From assembly GCA_964553705.1 (NCBI GenBank), contig CAZKKV010000009.1, forward strand, positions 1 to 31,696: a stretch of DNA of 31,696 nucleotides, read 5' to 3'. Shown piece after piece: positions 6,506 through 13,787 of the stretch (the stretch's first letter is position 1; every line of letters starts with the position of its first letter). This DNA is from CAYXNZ01 sp964553705 (GTDB lineage Bacteria; Patescibacteriota; Patescibacteriia; Patescibacteriales; GWC2-42-12). The translations under genes and the position numbers were made by a program. The notes beneath the pieces were generated by a model, which searched no databases, was not told where the DNA came from, and saw only the letters and a list, made by a program, of their open reading frames with translations.

Positions 6506-6512
6506 AGGAGGT
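6506..6512 (+). promoter_or_regulatory. Strong Shine-Dalgarno that fixes the start at 6520
   Basis: AGGAGGT seven bases before ATG 6520. Most large genes here have no recognisable site, so this one is unusual and points to the start upstream of the in-frame UGA rather than the ATG at 6574, which has none. Confidence 0.8.
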
Positions 6513-6519
6513 AATGACT

Positions 6520-6768
6520 ATGGCATGTCCGAGATGTATGGCTGTAAATGGAGGGATTGGTTGAATTTATTGCATGAGCGAGGTTCGCTCTCCAATTGAA
6601 CAAGCTCCGATAGTCAATCAATTTGACAGAGGAGTAACATTTAAAGGGACTGGGAATTCTCATTTCACCTTTGTTGAAGATGAAGGATTTCACGAAACGA
6701 CAGAAGTTCCTGGCTTAAGACAAAAAGATTTCACAATAAAGACAAGGTTTGACATAGACGACCACTAA
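6520..6768 (+). CDS. Small Cys-motif protein gene interrupted by an in-frame UGA
   Basis: From ATG 6520 the frame reads MACPRCMAVNGGIG, UGA (6562-6564), then IYCMSEVRSP and onward to TAA 6768 (82 codons in all). C3-x2-C6-x8-UGA-x2-C18 is the spacing of a four-Cys zinc ribbon or paired redox motifs, with UGA at the third Cys position. A hairpin with a GGT loop (6576-6590) starts 11 bases after the UGA. A good promoter, perfect Shine-Dalgarno and strong terminator show that the unit is built to be expressed. Possible readings are a nonsense-mutated gene, a 14-aa leader peptide coupled to a 64-aa ORF from 6574, or UGA recoding (Sec or Cys). RF2 is present, so UGA is normally a stop. No homologue is recognised. 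It is the only plus-strand gene in the left 26 kb and sits between the two direct repeats. Confidence 0.55.
6576..6590 (+). other. Hairpin just downstream of the in-frame UGA
   Basis: GAGCGA / TCGCTC, a perfect 6-bp stem with loop GGT, 11 bases after UGA 6562-6564. Position and G-U loop recall bacterial SECIS elements, but the stem is shorter than in known examples. Confidence 0.5.
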
Positions 6769-6782
6769 TCGTCTATCAACGC

Positions 6783-6825
6783 AAGAGACCGTCCTTGGAG
6801 TACAAAACTCCAGACGGTCTCTTTT
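6783..6825 (+). terminator. Strong intrinsic terminator of the small gene
   Basis: AAGAGACCGTC (6783-6793) / GACGGTCTCTT (6813-6823) with an inner TGGAG / CTCCA stem, ending in TTTT. It follows the stop codon by 14 bases. Confidence 0.85.
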
Positions 6826-6894
6826 CTATTTACATCTCTCTTTTATTCTCATTCTAAACGAAAAAGTAAGTAGTTTTGCAAACATACCAATTCG

Positions 6895-7131
6895 TTAACT
6901 AGTTATTAAACCCACCTTTATCTCATATTTTACCACCTTAGCGTTGTTCAAGCTATCAAAAATATTTTGTCCGTACGGTGATTGAATTAAAACAGAATCG
7001 CCCTGTCCGACATCTAAAAAATCAACTTCTAATTCTTGAGACGGATTATAGCTTAAACTAAAAACAGGAATAGCAGTTAAAACTAAAACTATTCCCAAAA
7101 CCAACAAAATTCTATAAATCCTCCTTGTCAT
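6895..7131 (-). pseudogene. Truncated ComEC-type metallo-beta-lactamase gene, copy 2
   Basis: 78 codons. It has the same membrane segment and LEVDFLDVGQGDSVLIQSPYG start of the metallo-beta-lactamase fold as copy 1, then jumps at QNIF to DSLNNAKVVKYEIKV and a short tail. The whole catalytic core (metal-binding His/Asp motifs) is missing, so an internal deletion joined the first strand to a different 3' piece. It follows comEC downstream with about 220 bases between, where CPR genomes often carry a separate ComEC-partner hydrolase. The first half of the protein is nearly identical to copy 1, with differences concentrated around residues 30-50. It could make a 78-aa anchored peptide but no enzyme. 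Confidence 0.75.
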
Positions 7132-7150
7132 GTCCTAATTATATCATAAA
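6914..7150. repeat. Direct repeat, copy 2 (~237 bp)
   Basis: Partner of 6193-6428, in the same orientation. Identity stops sharply at ACCTTTATCTCAT on one side and TATCATAAA on the other. The 485 bases between the copies hold only the small plus-strand gene unit. Confidence 0.85.
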
Positions 7151-7168
7151 AAATTAAACAAAATTAAA

Positions 7169-7201
7169 ACCGCCTCATCTACTAAGTAGCATATTGGCGG
7201 T
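7169..7201 (-). terminator. Hairpin, probable terminator downstream of comEC
   Basis: ACCGCC (minus strand, 7201-7196) pairs with GGCGGT (7174-7169), followed by TTTAATTTTG. An inner CTACT / AGTAG pair adds a second small stem. The 7202-7349 stretch between it and comEC shows no gene. Confidence 0.5.
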
Positions 7202-7349
7202 CTCATTCTCATATTAATAATGTTTGAAAACAAAATTTTTTCTTTTCCTTGTAAAACTCCGATAAACATCCTTCTTTGTTAAAGAACAATATTTTCTAAA
7301 ATCTTAATAAATAAAACTAACATATTTATCATAAATGTCAAGGAAAAAT

Positions 7350-8852
7350 TTATTTCACTTCCTTCTTGATTCTCACAACTCCCCAAATAATCAAAGCATA
7401 ATAAACAAAAATCCAACCTAACCATAAATAATCAACCTCCAAATAAGCATACGGTATTTTAACCAGCCAATTAGCAATTAAGATAATATATTTAGCCAAT
7501 AAATAAACTGGCAAAAAAAACGGTAAAGACAAGCTAGGAATAACCAAACTCAAACCGATAGCCACCAGAGCCGATACCATCAAAAACGGCAATGACCAAA
7601 GAACTAATAGATTAGCCAGAGGCGCAATTAAAGAAACCGTGGAAAAATTATAAGCAATAATCGGTAAAGTAAAAATCTGTGCCGCCAAAGTAATATTAAA
7701 AATATCACGTACGCCTTTTAATTTTGGTATTTTAATCCTGTCAAACCAGTTGTCTAAAATCGGGTAACAATAAACAATGCCCAAAACCGCCAAAAAAGAC
7801 AATTGAAAACCGATGTCGTCTCGTAGTAGCCTGGGATTAATCAAAAGCAGAACTGATCCTGTTAAAACAAGAGTGTTACTAATTTTATTTAATCTGCCAA
7901 GATTTAACGCCCAAAGAACCAAAAACCCCATTAAACCAGCTCGCATCGCCGAAGCTGGCAATCCGATTAACGTAATGTAAAAAACCAAAAACAAGCCAGC
8001 CAGCCAAACTGCTTTTCTTCTCGCCAAACCAAAAACCAGCAATAGACCCATAAATAAAGCAGCCAAAATACTTATATGCATACCGGAAATTGCCACGATA
8101 TGACTCAAGCCCACCTGAGAAAAATTTACCCGCAATTTATCTGGCAAACCTGATTTGTCTCCCAGAACCATTGCTTTGATTAAGCTACTTTCCGTCTCAG
8201 ATAAATTAAAATTGATTACTTCTCCTAGTTTATTTTTGAAATAAAAAATTCTTTCATAAAACCAATCACCTTTACTATTATCCAATACGTCAATTCTTGG
8301 ATAATAACAAACAGAATAAATATCATAACGCGCTAGATATCGGTCATAGGCAAAACTATTGAATTTCTCTGGCGTTTTTAATTCACAGCTCAACTCTAGT
8401 CTGTCGCCATAATTATATTGCGGATATAGACCTGCTGTTGCCAAAATCTTTCCCGACACATCATGAAATACTTCTTCTTTGTTTGAAATTTTTAATTCAC
8501 GAACTTCAATAGTTAATTTTTGATTAGTGCTCCTGACATCCGGTTCATCTACTATTACACCAATAATTGTTACTAGCTGGTCGTTGTAATGCCAAATCTT
8601 ATTAGGACTATCTGCTGGTAAGCTAACGCTATAACGCCAGATACCAAAAAACAAAAACAACCCGCACAAGACTAAAATTCTAATAAACTTTTTTTGCCAA
8701 AACAAAATTAAAACAACTAAACAACCGATCACCAAGCTAAACCATATCAAGTCGTTATAAAATATATTAAACGAGCAATAAGCGACAACAACGATGCCAA
8801 AAATAAAAAACAAACAACAAATTAAAAATATTTTAGATTTAGTTAAAATCAT
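7350..8852 (-). CDS. comEC: ComEC/Rec2-type DNA-uptake channel protein without metallo-beta-lactamase domain
   Basis: 500 aa polytopic membrane protein. N-terminal hydrophobic segments (about 8-75) lead into the extracytoplasmic DUF4131/OB-like part (about 85-195, with VTIIGVIVDEP). The ComEC competence domain follows from about 225, with the signature GLSHIVAISGMHIS at 249-262 and many further membrane helices to the end. Family members move single-stranded DNA across the inner membrane during natural transformation. The C-terminal metallo-beta-lactamase domain of classical ComEC (~750 aa) is absent in cis, and the adjacent separate copies are broken. The start ATG 8852 directly follows a terminator, and no Shine-Dalgarno is seen. 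Confidence 0.9.
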   Translation of the reverse strand: MILTKSKIFLICCLFFIFGIVVVAYCSFNIFYNDLIWFSLVIGCLVVLILFWQKKFIRILVLCGLFLFFGIWRYSVSLPADSPNKIWHYNDQLVTIIGVIVDEPDVRSTNQKLTIEVRELKISNKEEVFHDVSGKILATAGLYPQYNYGDRLELSCELKTPEKFNSFAYDRYLARYDIYSVCYYPRIDVLDNSKGDWFYERIFYFKNKLGEVINFNLSETESSLIKAMVLGDKSGLPDKLRVNFSQVGLSHIVAISGMHISILAALFMGLLLVFGLARRKAVWLAGLFLVFYITLIGLPASAMRAGLMGFLVLWALNLGRLNKISNTLVLTGSVLLLINPRLLRDDIGFQLSFLAVLGIVYCYPILDNWFDRIKIPKLKGVRDIFNITLAAQIFTLPIIAYNFSTVSLIAPLANLLVLWSLPFLMVSALVAIGLSLVIPSLSLPFFLPVYLLAKYIILIANWLVKIPYAYLEVDYLWLGWIFVYYALIIWGVVRIKKEVK

Positions 8853-8854
8853 AA

Positions 8855-8888
8855 TAAAAAATAAATAGGGAACGAATGTTCCCTATTT
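8855..8888 (-). terminator. Intrinsic terminator between the 79-aa gene and comEC
   Basis: AAATAGGGAAC (8863-8873) / GTTCCCTATTT (8878-8888), an 11-bp stem with a 4-base loop, then a T-rich tract on the minus strand. The plus strand also has a T-run after it, so it could work both ways. Confidence 0.8.
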
Positions 8889-8930
8889 TTTTTATTTTTT
8901 GGTTTATTTACAGCAAGAAATATCACAACT

Positions 8931-9170
8931 TCATACACCATAAACTTCACAAGAATGCAGAATACTCCCTTTTTGTTTATCTCTAAACAATTCATCTGCT
9001 ATCCATCCTGTTGTTTTTAAAAAACCGGGGTCGAATATTTTCGTTAAGGCGCAAAAGGTCAAAATTGAAGACCTAGGACGTCTCCCTTCTCTTCTATCAA
9101 AAATTGCCAACTTATGAAGACTAAAACCGAGTGGATTTGTTTTTCTAGACCCTCCTCCTGTATTTCTCAT
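8931..9170 (-). CDS. Small protein, 79 aa, ending at UGA before a Cys-rich continuation
   Basis: Start ATG 9170 is set by a near-perfect Shine-Dalgarno (9176-9183). The product begins MRNTGGGSRKTNPLGFSLHK, has a basic DRREGRRPRSS patch and ends HSCEVYGV at UGA (8933-8931). Beyond the UGA the same frame continues SCDISCCK and then UAA (8904), three Cys in eight codons, so read-through would give an 88-residue protein with a CxxxxxUxCxxxCC tail. Base composition is less AT-rich than the neighbours. It is 44 bases downstream of prfB and is closed by the terminator at 8855-8888. I recognise no family. If it is a real gene it is one of only two frames in the window that appear to end in UGA. Confidence 0.55.
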   Translation of the reverse strand: MRNTGGGSRKTNPLGFSLHKLAIFDRREGRRPRSSILTFCALTKIFDPGFLKTTGWIADELFRDKQKGSILHSCEVYGV

Positions 9171-9175
9171 TACCA

Positions 9176-9183
9176 CACCTCCC
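9176..9183 (-). promoter_or_regulatory. Strong Shine-Dalgarno for the 79-aa gene
   Basis: GGGAGGTG with its GGAGG seven bases before ATG 9170. It favours that start over the GTG two codons upstream, which overlaps the site. Confidence 0.75.
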
Positions 9184-9214
9184 TTTTTTGCCCATTTAAA
9201 TGAACTTTATTATA

Positions 9215-10309
9215 TTATATTACTTTATTTTTTAAATATGCTTCCATAAATTTCTCTAAATCCCCGTCTAATACCCGATCAATATCTTGTGTCTCATGAT
9301 TAGTTCTGTGATCTTTGACCATTTTATAAGGTTGCATAACATAAGAACGAATTTGTTTACCCCACTCAGCTTTTTGCGCCTCACCACGCATTTTTAGTTC
9401 TTCTTTTCCCTTTGCCTCTTCCTGCAATTTAAAAAGTTTTGATTTCAGAATTTTTAGAGCTGTTTCTTTGTTTTGATGTTGAGATCTTTCATTTTGGCAA
9501 GTAACGACGATACCAGTCGGCTGATGTGATATACGTACGGCTGAGTCGGTAGTATTGACTCCTTGTCCACCCGGTCCAGACGAGCGAAAAACATCAATTC
9601 GCAATTCACTTTCTTTTATTTCAATATCTTCGGCCTCCGGCAATTCAGGAATAACCTCTACTAAGGTAAACGAGGTGTGACGCATAGCCTCGGCATCAAA
9701 CGGTGAAATCCTAACTAAGCGATGAACGCCTGATTCACTTCGTAAATAACCATAAGCCCATCGGCCAACAATTCTCACACTAACGCTCTTGATGCCAGCT
9801 TCATTGCCGACTGTCCTGTCTAGAATTTCTGCTCGCCAACCCTTTTTTTCAACAAATCGCAAAAACATCCGCTCAAGTATCTGTGCCCAATCCTGCGCAT
9901 CTACTCCACCCGTACCGGCGTGAATAGACAGTATAGCATTATTTTGGTCATACTTGCCGGAAAACAAAATATAAAATTCTAATTTTTCAAATTTTTTAAA
10001 AAGCTCTTTGTATTTCTTGTCCGCATCATGACTAAAACTATCATCTTTATCCTTAATCGCCACTGCTGTTAGCTCCTCCAATTCCTTAATATCATTATAT
10101 AAAATTCCCCAATCGTCAACATCTGTCTGCGAATCTTCAATTTCCCTATTTACAGCCACCGCCACTTCTTGGTTCTGCCAAAAATCAGGCTTATTAACTT
10201 TGATCTGCAATTCTTTTATTCTTAATTTTTTGCCATCAATATCCAAAAATTCTCCGGTCTTTATAACCCGTTCACGTAATTCTTCTATTAGTTTAATTAA
10301 ATTTTCCAT
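9215..10309 (-). CDS. prfB: Peptide chain release factor 2
   Basis: 364 aa, full length. It has the N-terminal helical domain (about 1-110), the SPF recognition tripeptide at 202-204 (RF2-type, reads UAA and UGA), and the GGQ motif at 247-249 within SGPGGQGVN, which enters the peptidyl-transferase centre and triggers peptide release. The frame is continuous from ATG 10309. The programmed +1 frameshift with in-frame UGA that autoregulates prfB in many bacteria is absent. Its presence argues that UGA is a stop codon in this organism, unlike Gracilibacteria and Absconditabacteria, where UGA is read as Gly. It lies downstream of the small membrane protein gene at 10343-10666 and the nrd operon. 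Confidence 0.95.
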   Translation of the reverse strand: MENLIKLIEELRERVIKTGEFLDIDGKKLRIKELQIKVNKPDFWQNQEVAVAVNREIEDSQTDVDDWGILYNDIKELEELTAVAIKDKDDSFSHDADKKYKELFKKFEKLEFYILFSGKYDQNNAILSIHAGTGGVDAQDWAQILERMFLRFVEKKGWRAEILDRTVGNEAGIKSVSVRIVGRWAYGYLRSESGVHRLVRISPFDAEAMRHTSFTLVEVIPELPEAEDIEIKESELRIDVFRSSGPGGQGVNTTDSAVRISHQPTGIVVTCQNERSQHQNKETALKILKSKLFKLQEEAKGKEELKMRGEAQKAEWGKQIRSYVMQPYKMVKDHRTNHETQDIDRVLDGDLEKFMEAYLKNKVI

Positions 10310-10342
10310 TTAGATTATTTTGTATTCTTAAAACGCCACTGA

Positions 10343-10666
10343 CTATTTAATTAAACTTTTTAATTCAGGTGATAAACTTTTCAAATCTATGGAATTTAAA
10401 TCAAGGTTACTGGCACTATTATTTATCAAACTTTCAATTGGATTAGCGCTAAAATTCAATAAATTACTATACCTTTCACTTAATTCTGAAAAAAACTTAG
10501 GTAAATAAATTGCACCAACTATAATTGGTGTTAAAATCAAAATTAACTTAATGGCACCCCAAACTCTCTGCCAAAAAACATAATGACGAATACCTTTTAC
10601 TATTTTATAAATCTCTTTATTTAGCTCCAAATTTTTTTTAAGAAGCTCTAATATTTTTTCTTCCAT
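10343..10666 (-). CDS. Small single-pass membrane protein
   Basis: 107 aa. An N-terminal amphipathic helix (MEEKILELLKKNLELNKEIY, about 1-30) is followed by one hydrophobic segment (about 38-58, IKLILILTPIIVGAIYL) and a polar, Ser/Asn/Leu-rich tail ending LSPELKSLIK. I recognise no named family. It lies between nrdG (26 bases upstream) and prfB (33 bases downstream) on the same strand, so co-transcription is likely. No functional link to either can be drawn from the sequence. Confidence 0.75.
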   Translation of the reverse strand: MEEKILELLKKNLELNKEIYKIVKGIRHYVFWQRVWGAIKLILILTPIIVGAIYLPKFFSELSERYSNLLNFSANPIESLINNSASNLDLNSIDLKSLSPELKSLIK

Positions 10667-10692
10667 ATTGTTAAAATATTTTTAATTATTAA

Positions 10693-11424
10693 TTATCTTA
10701 AAAAACAATTTTTTACATTTATTTTTGCTATTTTTAATAATTCTTCCATCTCTTTTTCCACATATGGCCTTATCTCTTTTATTCTTTTATCCAACAAATC
10801 AGTATTTGTTTGCATTCTTTGCAAATACCATATCTTTACTCCAATTAATAACTCACTAATTTTTTTTATGTTTTCTTTCTTAACTACCATTGGAACTAAG
10901 GTTGTTCTAAATTCATATGACAGTTTGCTTTCTTTTATTATTTTAACGCTTTTTGCTATTTTTACCAAATCAGTTTTAACGCCAGCTGCTTTGTGATAAT
11001 TATCAAAAGAGGATTTAATATCCATAGCGATATAATCAACCAACTTCTTTTTTATTAATTGCTGTAATAATAACGGATTTGTACCGTTGGTATCTAATTT
11101 AATTTTATAATCTAGTTTTTTTATTTTATTTAAAAAATTTGGTAAATCACGATGAATTGTCGGTTCCCCGCCAGTTATAACCACTGCGTCTAATTTCCCC
11201 TGTCTTTTTTTCAAAAAAGCAAAAAGATTATCCTCCTCAATAGTCGGGTAATCTTTTTGCTTAATCTTTTCTAAATATTTTGACTTGCCAGAACCGGCAG
11301 GCTCGACAAGCATAGGGTTATAACAAAAAGGACATCTAAAATTGCATCCTTGAGTAAAAATTATAGCTGAGATATAACCTGGATAATCCAACAAACTTAT
11401 TTTTTGTAAACCACCTACAATCAT
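10693..11424 (-). CDS. nrdG: Anaerobic ribonucleotide reductase activating enzyme (radical SAM)
   Basis: 243 aa from ATG 11424 (MIVGGLQKISLLDYPG, the usual start of this family). A TTG 12 codons upstream is possible, but the extra residues are not conserved in type. C27-x3-C31-x2-C34 (CNFRCPFC) binds the 4Fe-4S cluster that cleaves S-adenosylmethionine, and GGEPT near residue 98 is the SAM-binding 'GGE' motif. The enzyme makes the glycyl radical on class III ribonucleotide reductase. It follows the separate glycyl-radical domain gene (11501-11644), so catalytic subunit, radical carrier and activase are adjacent. It resembles the longer NrdG2-type activases rather than the ~155-aa E. coli form. 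Confidence 0.88.
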   Translation of the reverse strand: MIVGGLQKISLLDYPGYISAIIFTQGCNFRCPFCYNPMLVEPAGSGKSKYLEKIKQKDYPTIEEDNLFAFLKKRQGKLDAVVITGGEPTIHRDLPNFLNKIKKLDYKIKLDTNGTNPLLLQQLIKKKLVDYIAMDIKSSFDNYHKAAGVKTDLVKIAKSVKIIKESKLSYEFRTTLVPMVVKKENIKKISELLIGVKIWYLQRMQTNTDLLDKRIKEIRPYVEKEMEELLKIAKINVKNCFLR

Positions 11425-11500
11425 GAAATTGTCGAGATTATTAGGATTACTAGAAAACAAAGGTTTCCACGCCTAATACATCCCAACTATCTCTTTATAA

Positions 11501-11644
11501 TTAATCCTTATAACTAATTTTGAAATTTTTACGATTAAAAAATTCCGCGCGTTTTCCGTCGTTCCATTGCTGGACCGGTCTTAAATAACCAGTCACTCTC
11601 GAATAAACTTCGCATGGCTGTCTTTTTGTTTCGATTGGACTCAT
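11501..11644 (-). CDS. Stand-alone glycyl-radical domain of class III ribonucleotide reductase
   Basis: 47 aa from ATG 11644, chosen because AAGGAG lies seven bases upstream; an in-frame ATG at 11668 has no such site. The product contains CEVYSRVTGYLRPVQQWNDG, then KRAEFFNRKNF. This is the extreme C-terminus of NrdD proteins, where the Gly of RVxGYL carries the radical needed for catalysis. The main NrdD gene upstream ends right after its zinc site without this motif, so the radical site is supplied by a separate polypeptide. By analogy GrcA (YfiD) does this for pyruvate formate-lyase, but as a spare part. A 64-base gap and an extra unrelated NrdD tail make a simple sequencing frameshift unlikely. 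Confidence 0.85.
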   Translation of the reverse strand: MSPIETKRQPCEVYSRVTGYLRPVQQWNDGKRAEFFNRKNFKISYKD

Positions 11645-11651
11645 ATTTTTT

Positions 11652-11657
11652 CTCCTT
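11652..11657 (-). promoter_or_regulatory. Shine-Dalgarno fixing the start of the glycyl-radical domain gene
   Basis: AAGGAG on the minus strand, seven bases before ATG 11644. It lies inside the longer reading frame from 11668, so the shorter 47-codon start is preferred. Confidence 0.75.
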
Positions 11658-11708
11658 GATCTACTCATAGTAATTTACCTAAGAGCAGTTTTTATTTTTA
11701 TTTATAAA

Positions 11709-13775
11709 CTATGATAAGGCTTGTTCTATTTCTTGTCGCACTTGATCCTTGGTAACATAACCAATTTCTCCGTCGCATTTCGGGCAGAAAAAATGTTCTC
11801 CCGGAATATAGCCATGCTTAGGACAAATTGAAAAAGTCGGCGTAATAGTAAAATAAGGTAAGCGATATTTTGTTGAAATCGTTTTGACTAATTTTTTTAC
11901 AGATTCGGCAGAAGGCATAGCTTCACCAACAAACGAATGAAAAACCGTTCCGCCAGTATATTTTACTTGTATGTCATCTTGCAAATCTAGAGCTTCAAAT
12001 AAATCATCTGTTAAATTAACCGGTAGTTGACTGGAATTGGTATAGTACGGAGAAGCTTGACCGTTCTTCACTGCTTCGTCGTTGGCTACGATTATGTCGG
12101 GATATTTTTCTTTGTCTAACGATGATAGCCTCCTAGTGACACCTTCAGCAGGAGTTGCTTCTAGATTATAAAGGTTATTGCTTCTACCTTGAAATTCCAA
12201 AACTTTATCTCGCATATGATCCATCACTTCTAAAGCAAACTTTTTGCCTTCTGAAGTAGCAATATTTTGTCTAACAGGCTCAAAATTTAACACAGCTTCG
12301 TTCATGCCAATTAAACCAATAGTAGAAAAATGGTTTTTCCAATAAGAACCAAATCTCTTCTTGATGTCTACTAAATAATGATTGGCATAAGGATAAAGCC
12401 CTTTGTCTGTTAAATCTTCCAAAACTTTTCGTTTTATTTCCAGGCTCTCGTAAGCAACCTGCATTAAGCTATCTAATCTTTCAAAAAACTCTTCTTTTGT
12501 TTTTGACAAATAACCGGTTCTGGGCAAATTAACCGTAACTACTCCAACTGACCCAGTTAATGGATTGGCGGCAAACAAACCTCCACCTCTTTTTTTCAGT
12601 TCCCTGTTATCAAGCCTTAGACGACAGCACATACTTCTAGCATCATCTGGGTCCATATCACTGTTTATAAAATTTGAAAAATAAGGTATGCCATATTTAG
12701 CGGTCATTTCAAAGACTTTCGTGGCTACCGACGAATCCCAATCAAAATTTTTGGTAATATTATAAGTCGGAATTGGAAAAGTAAAAACTCTACCTTTAGC
12801 ATCGCCTTCCATCATTAATTCGGCAAAAGCCAAATTTATCATGTCCATTTCGTTTTGAAAATCTTTATACTTTTCTTTCTGAATTTCTCCGCCAATAATT
12901 ACATTTTCTTCACCAACGGTCTTACCGGGTACTAAATCCATAGTTATGTTAGTAAAAGGCGTTTGGAAACCAACTCTAGTCGGCACATTAATATTAAATA
13001 GAAATTCTTGTAGTGCTTGTTTAACCTCTTTGTAGTTTAAATTATCATGTCTAATAAAAGGAGCTAAATAAGTATCAAAATTTGAAAATGCTTCTGCCCC
13101 AGCTACTTCACCCTGTAATGTATAGAAAAAATTAATAATCTGTCCTAAAGCTGTTCGTAAATGTTTCGGCGGTCTAGATTCTACTTTACCCAAAACTCCG
13201 CCAAAGCCTTGAATTAATAAATCTTTTAAATCCCAACCAGCACAATAAGCTGCTAATAACTGGAGGTCATGGATATGCATATCGCCATTTTTATGCGCCT
13301 CTCTTATGTTCGTTGTGTATACTTTGTTTAACCAATAGTTAGAAGATATAGCAGAAGAAATATGATTGTTAAGCCCTTGCAAACTGAAACTCATATTAGA
13401 ATTTTCCTTGATTCTCCAGTCCACTTTATTGAGGTACCCATCCATCAATTCATCCGAATTTATCATTGAAGCCATTTCACGCAAACGTGCTCTTTGGTCA
13501 CGATACAGAATATATGACTTAGCAGCCTTTATTTGCTTATTCCTAATTAATATTTCCTCAACTATGTCTTGGATTTCTTCAACTGCCGGAATACTTCTAG
13601 AATGAAATTTTTCGCCTAGCAATTCAATTGCCTGCTCGCTTAATTTACGAGCTAACTCTCTATCTGGCTTCCCAATAGCTTCTGTTGCGTTAAAAATCGC
13701 CTTAGTTATTTTCTCTTGATTAAAATCTGCTATTTCGCCAGATCTTTTTCTAATTTGACTAATGATATTCTGCAT
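11709..13775 (-). CDS. nrdD: Anaerobic ribonucleoside-triphosphate reductase lacking its glycyl-radical C-terminus
   Basis: 688 aa. An ATP-cone (about 3-95, allosteric nucleotide binding) is followed by the ten-stranded reductase barrel. Catalytic-site cysteines lie at MCCRLRLDN (C383/C384), and ITPTFSICPKHGYIPGEHFF leads into CPKC with zinc-site residues C651, H654, C664 and C667. The product makes deoxyribonucleotides without oxygen. Normally the glycyl-radical motif RVxGYL follows within about 20 residues of the zinc site. Here the protein instead ends DGEIGYVTKDQVRQEIEQAL, and the motif is encoded by the next gene. nrdR is 12 bases upstream, and the operon is probably controlled by the NrdR boxes at 14375-14422. 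Confidence 0.93.
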   Translation of the reverse strand: MQNIISQIRKRSGEIADFNQEKITKAIFNATEAIGKPDRELARKLSEQAIELLGEKFHSRSIPAVEEIQDIVEEILIRNKQIKAAKSYILYRDQRARLREMASMINSDELMDGYLNKVDWRIKENSNMSFSLQGLNNHISSAISSNYWLNKVYTTNIREAHKNGDMHIHDLQLLAAYCAGWDLKDLLIQGFGGVLGKVESRPPKHLRTALGQIINFFYTLQGEVAGAEAFSNFDTYLAPFIRHDNLNYKEVKQALQEFLFNINVPTRVGFQTPFTNITMDLVPGKTVGEENVIIGGEIQKEKYKDFQNEMDMINLAFAELMMEGDAKGRVFTFPIPTYNITKNFDWDSSVATKVFEMTAKYGIPYFSNFINSDMDPDDARSMCCRLRLDNRELKKRGGGLFAANPLTGSVGVVTVNLPRTGYLSKTKEEFFERLDSLMQVAYESLEIKRKVLEDLTDKGLYPYANHYLVDIKKRFGSYWKNHFSTIGLIGMNEAVLNFEPVRQNIATSEGKKFALEVMDHMRDKVLEFQGRSNNLYNLEATPAEGVTRRLSSLDKEKYPDIIVANDEAVKNGQASPYYTNSSQLPVNLTDDLFEALDLQDDIQVKYTGGTVFHSFVGEAMPSAESVKKLVKTISTKYRLPYFTITPTFSICPKHGYIPGEHFFCPKCDGEIGYVTKDQVRQEIEQALS

Positions 13776-13787
13776 GGGTATAAAATT

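Noticed and set aside
6562..6564. UGA read as Gly (as in Gracilibacteria and Absconditabacteria)
   Set aside because: prfB (RF2) is intact in this window and no large gene contains an in-frame UGA, so a genome-wide reassignment is not supported.
6484..6693. Minus-strand frame opposite the small UGA gene
   Set aside because: It lies antisense to a unit with clear promoter, Shine-Dalgarno and terminator, and has no signals of its own.
9021..9050. GGGGTCGAATATT-like stretch resembling a tRNA T-arm
   Set aside because: No matching acceptor, D or anticodon stems around it; it lies inside the small strong-SD gene. No tRNA gene was found in the window.
9215..10309. Programmed +1 frameshift in prfB
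   Set aside because: The frame is continuous from the start with no early UGA or slippery CUU-UGA site.
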